Assembly: GCA_009700405.1 (NCBI GenBank)
Contig: WLMD01000030.1
Coordinates: 1-13,615 of the forward strand
Length of the DNA: 13,615 nucleotides
Direction of reading: 5' to 3'
From: Actinomycetota bacterium
GTDB lineage: Bacteria > Actinomycetota > Actinomycetes > Nanopelagicales > Nanopelagicaceae
A model generated the notes under the pieces. That model was not told the DNA's origin and did no database searches. It saw only the letters and a list, made by a program, of their open reading frames with translations. Every line of letters starts with the position of its first letter. Position 1 is the first letter of the stretch. The position numbers and the translations under genes are program-made. Below are positions 7,199 through 13,615 of the stretch, in pieces.

Positions 7199-8569
7199 TC
7201 AGCCGTGTATGAGAGTCAAGACTTCTTTTTGGATGCGATCCAATTTGGCTTGAGTAGGGGCTTCTGCATTCAGCCTAAGGAGAGGCTCGGTGTTAGATGA
7301 GCGCACGTTGAACCACCAGTTAGGGGTATTAATTGTTAGGCCATCTAGGTGGTCAACAGTGGCACCTTCCCTGTGGCCAAATTCTTCTTCAATAGCAATC
7401 AGTACCTTGCTTGCATCCTTCACGGTTGAATTTATTTCGCCGCTTGAAAAATAGCGTTGATACGGTTTGAGAATCTTAGAAAGCGGACTCTTTGATTCAC
7501 CAAGGGCGGCGACTGCATGAAGTGCCGCAAGCATTCCTGAATCCGCGCACCAAAAATCTTTAAAGTAGAAATGTCCGGAATGTTCGCCGCCAAAAATGGC
7601 ACCACTTTGAGCCATCATCGCCTTTATATAGGAGTGACCCACCCTGCTTCTGAGTGGCTTGCCACCATTTTCTTCAACAATTTCGGGGACAGAACGGGAG
7701 GAAATTAAGTTATAAATAATGCTCGATCCCGGATTCTTCTGCAATTCTCGAGAGGCAATGAGGCAGGTGAGATCTGAGGGATTTACAATCTCACCTTTTT
7801 CGTTGACAAGAAAACAGCGATCAGCATCGCCATCAAATGCCAGACCAATATCCGCCTTATTCTTGATAACAGATTTCTGCAGGGCTTTCATATTCTTTGG
7901 GTCAATGGGATTGGCCTCGTGATTAGGAAATGTCCCGTCGAGTTCAAAATAAAGTTCAATCACTTCAGCGTTGAGTCGAGAAAATACCTCAGGAGCGGTA
8001 TATCCACCCATTCCATTTCCCGCATCAATCACAATTTTTAGTGGCCGTATTTCACTCAAATCAACTAACGAGAGCAAATGTGAAACATAGTCATCGAGCA
8101 AATCTTGATTTCGCTCAACCCCCATAGAGCGCATAGCAATAGGGCTTCCTTCTCTAACGAATCGTTCTATTACCTGGAGTCCTGACTCACTTCCAATGGG
8201 ACGCGCGCCACTTTTGCACAATTTAATTCCGTTGTATTCAGCGGGATTGTGGCTAGCCGTAAACATCGCACCAGGGAGGTTCAATCGACCAGATGCAAAA
8301 TAAAGCATGTCTGTAGAAGCTAAACCGATTCTGATTACATCCATGCCGTTTGATGTTGCGCCAGCCGAAAATGCTTCAGCAAGTTCTGGGGAGGAAGGTC
8401 TCATGTCCTCGCCAATAACAATAGTTCCTGGTTCGCGTTCCATTTCTAAAAATCGCGCGAAAGCCAATCCGACGCTAAATGCGAAATCTGGAGTCATCTG
8501 ATTTTCTACTAAACCCCGAATGTCGTAGGCCTTGAAAATATCTGGTATCTCGGATTCATTCATGAGCAT
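7199..8569 (-). CDS. manB: Phosphomannomutase/phosphoglucomutase (ManB type)
   Basis: An alpha-D-phosphohexomutase that interconverts mannose-6-phosphate and mannose-1-phosphate, and possibly the glucose pair, in the cytoplasm; the product feeds GDP-mannose and glycan synthesis. Counting from the TTG noted below, all four family motifs are intact: catalytic serine S107 in TASHNP, the metal loop DGDADR (247-252), the sugar-recognition loop GGEHSGH (328-334) and the phosphate-binding RSSNTEP (424-430). The length of about 456 residues is normal. Start choice: the frame opens with TTG at 8570-8572, then ATG at 8567-8569 and ATG at 8561-8563. I choose 8569 because TGATG shares a base with the DUF3499 stop, typical of coupling; no strong Shine-Dalgarno separates the options. 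The manA/SIS-domain gene that may follow manB in other actinobacteria is absent. Mannose versus glucose preference cannot be told from sequence alone. Confidence 0.92.
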   Translation of the reverse strand: MLMNESEIPDIFKAYDIRGLVENQMTPDFAFSVGLAFARFLEMEREPGTIVIGEDMRPSSPELAEAFSAGATSNGMDVIRIGLASTDMLYFASGRLNLPGAMFTASHNPAEYNGIKLCKSGARPIGSESGLQVIERFVREGSPIAMRSMGVERNQDLLDDYVSHLLSLVDLSEIRPLKIVIDAGNGMGGYTAPEVFSRLNAEVIELYFELDGTFPNHEANPIDPKNMKALQKSVIKNKADIGLAFDGDADRCFLVNEKGEIVNPSDLTCLIASRELQKNPGSSIIYNLISSRSVPEIVEENGGKPLRSRVGHSYIKAMMAQSGAIFGGEHSGHFYFKDFWCADSGMLAALHAVAALGESKSPLSKILKPYQRYFSSGEINSTVKDASKVLIAIEEEFGHREGATVDHLDGLTINTPNWWFNVRSSNTEPLLRLNAEAPTQAKLDRIQKEVLTLIHG

Positions 8570-8943
8570 CAAGGAACAGCGCGCAAATGTCCGCGCCTAC
8601 CAAGTTCTGGCCCTTGCGATCTTTCAACGTCACCCGAAGATGTATTTGCTACTTCTCTCACTGCATCTGCAATCGCCATCAAGTCATCTGTAGACGGACC
8701 AGATTCGGAAGAATCGATCTCTTGGCGAATAACACTCCAACCATTCGGCACGGTCAGGCGTTCAGCATGGAATTCGCATAAATCATAGGCATGGGGTTCT
8801 GCGAAAGTTGCAAGTGGTCCTACGACAGCCACCGAATCTGCGTAAATATAGGTCAACGTCATGACCGCTTTGCGCCGGCATCCACCGCGGGAGCAGACTC
8901 GTCCGAGGCGCATTGAAGATGACGAAGATGACGAAGATGACAT
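8569..8943 (-). CDS. DUF3499 family protein with a serine-repeat N-terminus
   Basis: A 124-residue actinobacterial conserved protein of unknown function. The family core is clear: RVCSRGGCRRKAVMTLTY, then YADSVAVVGPLATFAEPHAYDL and CEFHAERLTVPNGW. C17, C22, C56 and H59 form a C-x4-C...C-x2-H pattern that could bind a metal; that is inference. Before the core comes a run of nine serines encoded by a 9-bp tandem repeat. The first ATG (8941-8943) lacks a ribosome-binding site but lies seven bases after a TAATGT -10-like hexamer, which favours a leaderless transcript starting at this ATG. The second Met (codon 11, 8911-8913) would remove the serines and has no Shine-Dalgarno either. The C-terminal 50 residues are polar and probably flexible. 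The stop overlaps the phosphomannomutase start region. Confidence 0.85.
   Translation of the reverse strand: MSSSSSSSSSMRLGRVCSRGGCRRKAVMTLTYIYADSVAVVGPLATFAEPHAYDLCEFHAERLTVPNGWSVIRQEIDSSESGPSTDDLMAIADAVREVANTSSGDVERSQGPELGRRGHLRAVP
8914..8940 (-). repeat. Three 9-bp tandem repeats encoding Ser-Ser-Ser
   Basis: On the coding strand TCATCTTCG is repeated twice exactly, followed by TCATCTTCA. The unit is a multiple of three, so copy-number change would lengthen or shorten the serine run without a frameshift. It lies directly after the start codon of the DUF3499 gene. Confidence 0.85.
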
Positions 8944-8950
8944 GGACTAC

Positions 8951-8956
8951 ACATTA
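8951..8956 (-). promoter_or_regulatory. Putative -10 element of a leaderless DUF3499-manB transcript
   Basis: TAATGT on the minus strand fits the actinobacterial TANNNT -10 pattern and ends seven bases before the ATG at 8943, the distance at which transcription would begin at or just before the start codon. No good -35 box is visible at the usual spacing, which is common for actinobacterial promoters. Inferred from position and motif only. Confidence 0.4.
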
Positions 8957-9013
8957 GCGGGAGTGGCCTAACTTTTCTCGCAATGACGGGGCGTTGCTTG
9001 ACGTCATTTTCTG

Positions 9014-10315
9014 CTAGTGATTAATCACTGCAATATCTGAGTTCGGAATTGATGCACGAGTGAGTTGCGATCCAGCACTAAGCGGGACACTTGCCACCCC
9101 GTTAGAGGAGCGAATCAACGCACTGCCGTAAACCCCGACACCTGTCTTAGTGATGGTTACGACCTGCGAAGCCTTTGGTGGAGACCATGTACGAATATCG
9201 CTCCCAGTGATCCTTACTTTGTGGACTTTGCCGGTTGCGAGTTTCACCGAAATAGAAACCGATATGACATCACCGGTGAATACAAAAACAGGGCTTAGGT
9301 CTTTCACTGCTATCGACATCGGAACCAACGGCGGTGTGGGTGTATTCCACACAAAATCCTTATGGCCAGAAACAGAATCGGCAGAATACACACTTGCCTG
9401 AATCGGTTGATCAGATTGAATACGCAAAGAGAAAGTTTTGCTAGAAATAATTGGAGCGAAGGAGAAATCAGTGACCACGCCTCGAATCAATTTCTTTTCA
9501 TCTAGCCCAACAGGAACAAAGACGCCATCACGTGAAATCAAATCAACCCGAATCTGTGCATCGGAATCTCCCGGCGCCAACAAACGCAATATATGAGGCG
9601 CAGAGACTCCATTGAGAGCGTGGTGCGGAATTCCGGATATAACTATTTGGCTCTTAGGTTGGCCTGTCGAATTTACTGCATCAGCTCCTAGGTTCTTTAA
9701 ACCTAATTTACGCTCGTCAATAACAAATGCACTTACTCTTCCCGACCGGGGAGTTACGCGTAGCGCTAAACTACTTTGTCCCGCCGCAATTGAATCTAAA
9801 CGGACCGAAGTGAACGCGTTAGCGCGCACTGAAAGAACCTTCCCCGCTTGCACGCCATTTTCGCTCCATACCGAAGTGTCAACAATCGCTTCGCTTAAAC
9901 CGCTATTCACCAAAATCAGATGTCCCTTACTAGTCACATCTGCGCTGGCACCAATAAACCATTGGTCGCCTTGGGCCGCGGTGCATAGAAATGCGCTGGA
10001 CCACAAACCAGCACTTGATTGGCTAACAACTGAAGTAACACCGTTTCCATTAATCAAAATGGGGTCACTATAAATACTAAATTCAGATCTCTTTGCCGTT
10101 GCGAATTTAGTGACCTTGGAAGCAATCCTTCTGAACTGAACTTTTTTAGAAGCGACAGAAACCCAGCCATTCACGCCAGGAGTGGAAGGAGGACATGTAA
10201 TCGCTGGATAATTCTCTGTGTATTTACTTGATGAAACCTTCGCACTCAACGCGCTACTAATCAAAATCGCACAGATACAAAGAACGAGGATGAATCCCCC
10301 ACGACGTAATTTCAT
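9014..10315 (-). CDS. DUF5719 family secreted or membrane-anchored protein
   Basis: A 433-residue protein with a short basic N-terminus (KLRR) and one hydrophobic segment (about 7-25), a signal peptide or membrane anchor; the rest is predicted outside the membrane. No lipobox is seen. The remainder is rich in Ser, Val and Thr with repeated beta-strand-like stretches, and includes a HLILVNSGLSEAIVD section and an APHILRLLAPGDSDAQIRVDL section that match the actinobacterial DUF5719 pattern as I recall it. C41 and C111 could form a disulfide outside the cell. No enzymatic motif is recognised. The ATG (10313-10315) overlaps the glycosyltransferase TGA as ATGA, so the two are probably co-translated and may act together at the surface. 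Function unknown; the family call rests on context and general pattern more than a long motif. Confidence 0.75.
   Translation of the reverse strand: MKLRRGGFILVLCICAILISSALSAKVSSSKYTENYPAITCPPSTPGVNGWVSVASKKVQFRRIASKVTKFATAKRSEFSIYSDPILINGNGVTSVVSQSSAGLWSSAFLCTAAQGDQWFIGASADVTSKGHLILVNSGLSEAIVDTSVWSENGVQAGKVLSVRANAFTSVRLDSIAAGQSSLALRVTPRSGRVSAFVIDERKLGLKNLGADAVNSTGQPKSQIVISGIPHHALNGVSAPHILRLLAPGDSDAQIRVDLISRDGVFVPVGLDEKKLIRGVVTDFSFAPIISSKTFSLRIQSDQPIQASVYSADSVSGHKDFVWNTPTPPLVPMSIAVKDLSPVFVFTGDVISVSISVKLATGKVHKVRITGSDIRTWSPPKASQVVTITKTGVGVYGSALIRSSNGVASVPLSAGSQLTRASIPNSDIAVINH
9016..9029. repeat. 14-bp perfect palindrome at the end of the DUF5719 gene
   Basis: AGTGATTAATCACT is its own reverse complement and covers the last codons and part of the stop of the DUF5719 gene. 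As RNA it would give only five pairs around TTAA, weak for a terminator; as DNA it is a good dimer-binding shape. It may be chance, since it is mostly coding. Confidence 0.3.
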
Positions 10316-13300
10316 GTGAGCTCCTCAACTGACATCTCACTGCGACGGCGCCTAGCCGGAGTGGCCATCACGACAACGCCCATCACGATGAGTGATTGCA
10401 AAGCCAGCATTCCTCGACGAGCAGTCCCATCATGCGTTAAAGAAAATTCCCCGACATTAGTAACTGCAAATTCAGGTAAACCATATTCATTCTGCTTTTT
10501 AGGTAGCTTTTTCCCGTCCTGAATAATCTCCCATGATGCATCGAAATTTTCTGCTAACGAAAGTATCCCTGCGCCAGGAGAAAAAGTTCTTGTGCCTTTG
10601 GGGTCGGCAAGAATTCCAGTTGACTTACCCGAAGCGCTCGTGAACACCAACCTTTCGCTGACTCCGTCAACGCGCCAGACAATTCCTGCATCAGTGGCTG
10701 AATTGCGAACAAATCCTCCAAGACCATCAATAGCATGCACAAATTGCTTGTCAATTGGGTTCTTCATGAAAACATATTTGATTCCATAGGCTGATAAAAC
10801 CTTGCTACTTGCAAGACCGCTTCCATCAACAATTTGGCGAACTGCAAGGTCAATGGCAAGCGGAGATGTTGGTGCGGTGTCTGGATCACCAAGTCTTGCA
10901 TCGGAGCCCCTGCTTATATAGAAATTCAAAGTTTGAGAATTGACGCCCTCAGCAGCTCGAATCACTAGTGTTTTCACACCAGGGTTAAGGGCGAGAAAGG
11001 GCGGCAACACTGATTCTTGATTCGCTCGCACGGGAGAATTAGCCCCTGTTGTTAAGGTCCATGTGACAGCGGTACCGGCGTACATCAAAGTTGACGCGAC
11101 TACGAGTCCTGCCAAAATATGGCGAAAGTGAAAACCGGTCGAAGCCAATTTGTTGCGAAGACCATCTAAAATTACAACCCCTGCTAAAACCGCAGAAATG
11201 GATGCAAAAGTCAGGAATGATCCAACCCAGAGTGGTTCACCTACTGAGTCACCATGCGAAGGAAATGCAAGAGCGCCCGCAAAAGACGCTACTAACAAGA
11301 AAATGACACCGACTTCAGCGAAGAGGCGAGCCCTGGTTGACGAGAAGAGGGCAACGAGAAGGATGATCGGGGCTGGACTCATGGCCCACCATGGGATTGA
11401 TCCAACGCCACCAGGATTGGCCAGCCATGCAAGAGCCGATCCACCGCCAGCAATACTCAGTCCAGGCTCTAGGAGAAGTCGCCCTGGGTGTGACAACAGT
11501 TGAAAAGACCACGGAAAACAGAGAAGAAGTGGCGTTGCAATTAGAACAAATCGACGAGTAAGTCTGTTACGCATTAATCGAGGATTACTGTTCTTTCGAT
11601 TATCAATGACATCGAATATTCCGCCTATTACATAAATCAAAGCCACGGCAATAAACGCTTGCATTGAGAATGCGGCAAGGACACCTATTAATAAACTAAG
11701 GGCAAAAATGAACTGCCACGAAACTTTCTCAACTTTACGAATTCTAAGAAGATACCGAACTATCTGTGGTCCAATTATTAATGTAACCATTGAGCCCAGG
11801 CGCCCCGAACTTATACTGGCGAGAGCCACTGGTGATAGTGCGTAACTTAGGCTCGCACCTACCCGCAAGAAAGAATTTAGAGAATATTCTTTTAGAATTG
11901 AATACATCGACCACATAATCAAAAGTGGCGCCATCCAAAAGAATAATGTGACTAGTAAATTGGCTTTTCCAAGAAAGAGCGCACTGGCAATCGCAAGTAT
12001 TGCGATCCACGGTGGGCTGGCAGATGCGCTTCCCATAGCAACTTCATGCCACGAATCTGCATAACTCCCTAGGAGGTTCATTGCCCCTGACGGAGTCGCA
12101 GGAAGCGCACCTCCGGCTAGTGAACCGAATCTATTTCGAGACCAAATTGTTGTAAGTATAAAAAGAAAGAAAAAGGTACTTACTTCAGGACGACGAAATA
12201 TCGACCTCCAACGAAGTGTGGCTGCTGGTGTAAGCAAATCTTCATCTTCATTTGTCGGATCAAGGACAGAGGATGAACCACTCTCAGACGGAAGGATAAA
12301 CTGACGAAAGGATTGTGTTGCACGGAGCAGGCTCATTCGCAGTTGAGCTCGACGAGGTGGAATAAATTGCGAAACTACTCGTGAGGATATGAGGCGATGG
12401 GTCCTGCGTACTTTTCTCGCTTCTACGATCATTCTGGGGCGAATGAGTAACGCCCCTACGGCCAAGACTTCATCCGTTGCATATCCAGGCAATTTGGCTA
12501 AGAGAAAGCCAAATGCCCGAAAGAGAGCGCTGCCAAGCAGTTGGATAGAGAGCAATGGAAGTACCCACCACGATGAGTTGGTGAGTAAAACATAGGCTGC
12601 ATTTCTACGGTCTAAGAGCAAGTGGTGCTTAAGGAACGGACTCTTTACATCTATCTCCCGGCGTTCAGATGCTGAAGCTTCGGCATGCCATGCGATTGCA
12701 TCAGTAACGGCAATGACGGAATGTCCCGCGACGTGCACGCGCCAACCCAAGTCAACGTCGTCGCGAAAGAGTGAAAGGTTACTATCAAATCCACCGAGCT
12801 CATCAAAAATCTTTCTACGCACCAACATTCCCGCAGTGCTCACAGACATTACTTCACGAATTCCATCGTGTTGTCCTTGATCATATTCGCGAGGTTCTAA
12901 GCCGGTCCAACGGGCACCATTACTCGCAATACTTATTCCTGATTCGAGCAAGTGTGTTCGGTCGTACCAGCCACGCAATTTCGGTCCAGCAATAGCAACA
13001 TGCGGACGCTCCGTAACTGCACTCAGTAAGAACGAAAGCGCATCGGGTGTTGGCGCACAATCATCATGAATAAACCACAGCCATTCATCATCACCCTTAG
13101 GAGCTGGAATTGTTTCGATCCCAGCTGCGATTGCTTCTCCAAAACCACAATCTCTTGCCATGGTAATTACAGGCACACGTGAATTCTTCAGGAGTTTTAC
13201 TGAACTATCTACAGATCCTGTATCAATCGCAATCGTAAGATCAATAGTTCGCGTTTGCGATGCAAGAGATGCAACAACTTCTGGGAGCCAAGTAGCACCA

Positions 13301-13362
13301 TCATGTACGACCAAAATAGCGGTGACATGGTGGCCATCGTGGCTCTTTGCTAGATCAGCCAT
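10312..13362 (-). CDS. Large membrane-bound family 2 glycosyltransferase
   Basis: A 1016-residue protein that begins with a GT2 (GT-A fold) domain, about residues 12-230: ILVVHDGATWLPEVVASL, DTGSVDSS (47-54), a DXD-like HDD (99-101) in WFIHDDCAP, and DDVDLGWRVH (201-210) at the place of the catalytic acidic residues. A TM segment follows (about 265-288), then a cytoplasmic linker and roughly ten hydrophobic helices between about 393 and 771, a large probably extracytoplasmic region (772-985) and a last TM (986-1001) with an RRRR tail. It likely transfers an activated sugar to a lipid or surface glycan; donor and acceptor are unknown. The frame stays open 25 codons upstream to 13437 inside whiB, but ATG at 13360-13362, with AGGAG eleven bases before it and aligned with the start of the GT2 fold, is the better start. 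It lies 20 bases after whiB and overlaps DUF5719. Confidence 0.88.
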   Translation of the reverse strand: MADLAKSHDGHHVTAILVVHDGATWLPEVVASLASQTRTIDLTIAIDTGSVDSSVKLLKNSRVPVITMARDCGFGEAIAAGIETIPAPKGDDEWLWFIHDDCAPTPDALSFLLSAVTERPHVAIAGPKLRGWYDRTHLLESGISIASNGARWTGLEPREYDQGQHDGIREVMSVSTAGMLVRRKIFDELGGFDSNLSLFRDDVDLGWRVHVAGHSVIAVTDAIAWHAEASASERREIDVKSPFLKHHLLLDRRNAAYVLLTNSSWWVLPLLSIQLLGSALFRAFGFLLAKLPGYATDEVLAVGALLIRPRMIVEARKVRRTHRLISSRVVSQFIPPRRAQLRMSLLRATQSFRQFILPSESGSSSVLDPTNEDEDLLTPAATLRWRSIFRRPEVSTFFFLFILTTIWSRNRFGSLAGGALPATPSGAMNLLGSYADSWHEVAMGSASASPPWIAILAIASALFLGKANLLVTLFFWMAPLLIMWSMYSILKEYSLNSFLRVGASLSYALSPVALASISSGRLGSMVTLIIGPQIVRYLLRIRKVEKVSWQFIFALSLLIGVLAAFSMQAFIAVALIYVIGGIFDVIDNRKNSNPRLMRNRLTRRFVLIATPLLLCFPWSFQLLSHPGRLLLEPGLSIAGGGSALAWLANPGGVGSIPWWAMSPAPIILLVALFSSTRARLFAEVGVIFLLVASFAGALAFPSHGDSVGEPLWVGSFLTFASISAVLAGVVILDGLRNKLASTGFHFRHILAGLVVASTLMYAGTAVTWTLTTGANSPVRANQESVLPPFLALNPGVKTLVIRAAEGVNSQTLNFYISRGSDARLGDPDTAPTSPLAIDLAVRQIVDGSGLASSKVLSAYGIKYVFMKNPIDKQFVHAIDGLGGFVRNSATDAGIVWRVDGVSERLVFTSASGKSTGILADPKGTRTFSPGAGILSLAENFDASWEIIQDGKKLPKKQNEYGLPEFAVTNVGEFSLTHDGTARRGMLALQSLIVMGVVVMATPARRRRSEMSVEELT

Positions 13363-13382
13363 AGGCGATCTCGCTCCTACGT

Positions 13383-13615
13383 TTATGCAGGACGGCGCTT
13401 GAGGCGACGGCGCTCGCGCTCGGAGAGTCCGCCCCAAATACCAAAGCGCTCGTCATGAGCGAGGGCGTATTCCAAACATTCAGAGCGAACATCACAGGAC
13501 ATGCATACTCGCTTTGCTTCACGAGTAGAACCGCCCTTTTCTGGAAAGAAAGCTTCGGGATCTGTCTGAGCGCAGAGCGAGCGCTCTTGCCAGGAAAGCT
13601 CGACTGTCTCCCCGC
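13383..13615 (-). CDS. whiB: WhiB-family iron-sulfur transcriptional regulator (5' partial)
   Basis: The last 76 complete codons of a WhiB-like protein, running from the right edge to a TAA at 13383-13385; the N-terminus is outside the window. Three of the four cluster cysteines are certain in CMSCDVRSEC (C-x2-C-x5-C), and the first is the Cys of RSLCAQTDPEAFFP. The RFGIWGGLSERERRRLKRR end holds the G[VI]WGG turn and basic helix by which WhiB proteins bind DNA or the principal sigma factor. Such proteins carry a 4Fe-4S cluster sensitive to oxygen or nitric oxide and regulate division, development or stress genes. The tail and the nearby manB suggest a WhiB2/WhmD-like (division-linked) member, but the subfamily cannot be fixed from this fragment. 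It is first in the visible order, 20 bases before the glycosyltransferase. Confidence 0.93.
   Translation of the reverse strand, partial: GETVELSWQERSLCAQTDPEAFFPEKGGSTREAKRVCMSCDVRSECLEYALAHDERFGIWGGLSERERRRLKRRPA

Noticed and set aside
8982..9008. Inverted repeat AATGACG/CGTCATT between DUF5719 and DUF3499 as a terminator
   Set aside because: Seven pairs with a 13-base loop; the T-run after it lies on the plus strand, where there is no gene, and none follows on the minus strand.
9612..10073. 153-codon plus-strand open frame opposite the DUF5719 gene
   Set aside because: It lies wholly antisense to a gene with good coding features, and the translation shows no domain, start signal or family resemblance.
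10349..10357. Third GGCGCCTA-like copy of the ahcY upstream palindrome
   Set aside because: It falls in the Arg-rich coding tail of the glycosyltransferase, where such bases are expected from codon use, and it has no partner copy.
11150..11503. 117-codon plus-strand open frame opposite the glycosyltransferase
   Set aside because: Antisense to hydrophobic helices of the glycosyltransferase; low-complexity Arg/Pro/Ala composition typical of a shadow frame.

Overview
The window is a compact run of housekeeping and cell-envelope genes from an actinobacterium. Lineage markers are a WhiB-type iron-sulfur regulator, the MtrA/MtrB two-component pair, a DUF3499 protein, a DUF5719 secreted protein and the order DUF3499 - phosphomannomutase - SAH hydrolase - mtrA - mtrB - comF - secA. 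Base composition looks close to half GC or a little lower, unusually low for this phylum, and the genes overlap or nearly touch. That fits a small-genome, low-GC actinobacterium such as the freshwater Nanopelagicales (acI) group, but this placement is inferred from composition and compactness, not from a marker phylogeny.

Almost everything is on the minus strand and is transcribed from the right edge to the left. From right to left: whiB (5' end outside the window), a 1016-residue membrane glycosyltransferase, a secreted DUF5719 protein, a 70-base gap, DUF3499, phosphomannomutase, an 86-base gap with a repeated palindrome, SAH hydrolase, mtrA, mtrB, a 39-base gap with a hairpin, comF, a 63-base gap, and secA. 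Junctions of the ATGA, GTGA, TAATG or TGATG type couple glycosyltransferase to DUF5719, DUF3499 to phosphomannomutase, SAH hydrolase to mtrA, and mtrA to mtrB. At the far left, bases 1-144 carry the end of a plus-strand gene, probably a Rv3235/DUF6459 family member, convergent with secA and separated from it by seven bases. A stem-loop spans both stop codons.

The genes share a cell-surface theme: a redox or iron-sulfur developmental regulator with a membrane sugar transferase and an exported protein; the enzyme that supplies mannose-1-phosphate (or glucose phosphate); the MtrAB system that in relatives tunes cell wall and division; and the SecA export motor. SAH hydrolase, which recycles the by-product of SAM-dependent methylation, is the metabolic member.

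I see no CRISPR array, phage, transposon, toxin-antitoxin pair or RNA gene, and no clearly new system. The best leads are an archaeal-type short SAH hydrolase at a locus where mycobacteria carry the long type, the absence of lpqB after mtrB and of hpf before secA, a twin palindrome 20 bases apart upstream of ahcY, and a serine-repeat leader with a likely leaderless start on the DUF3499 gene.
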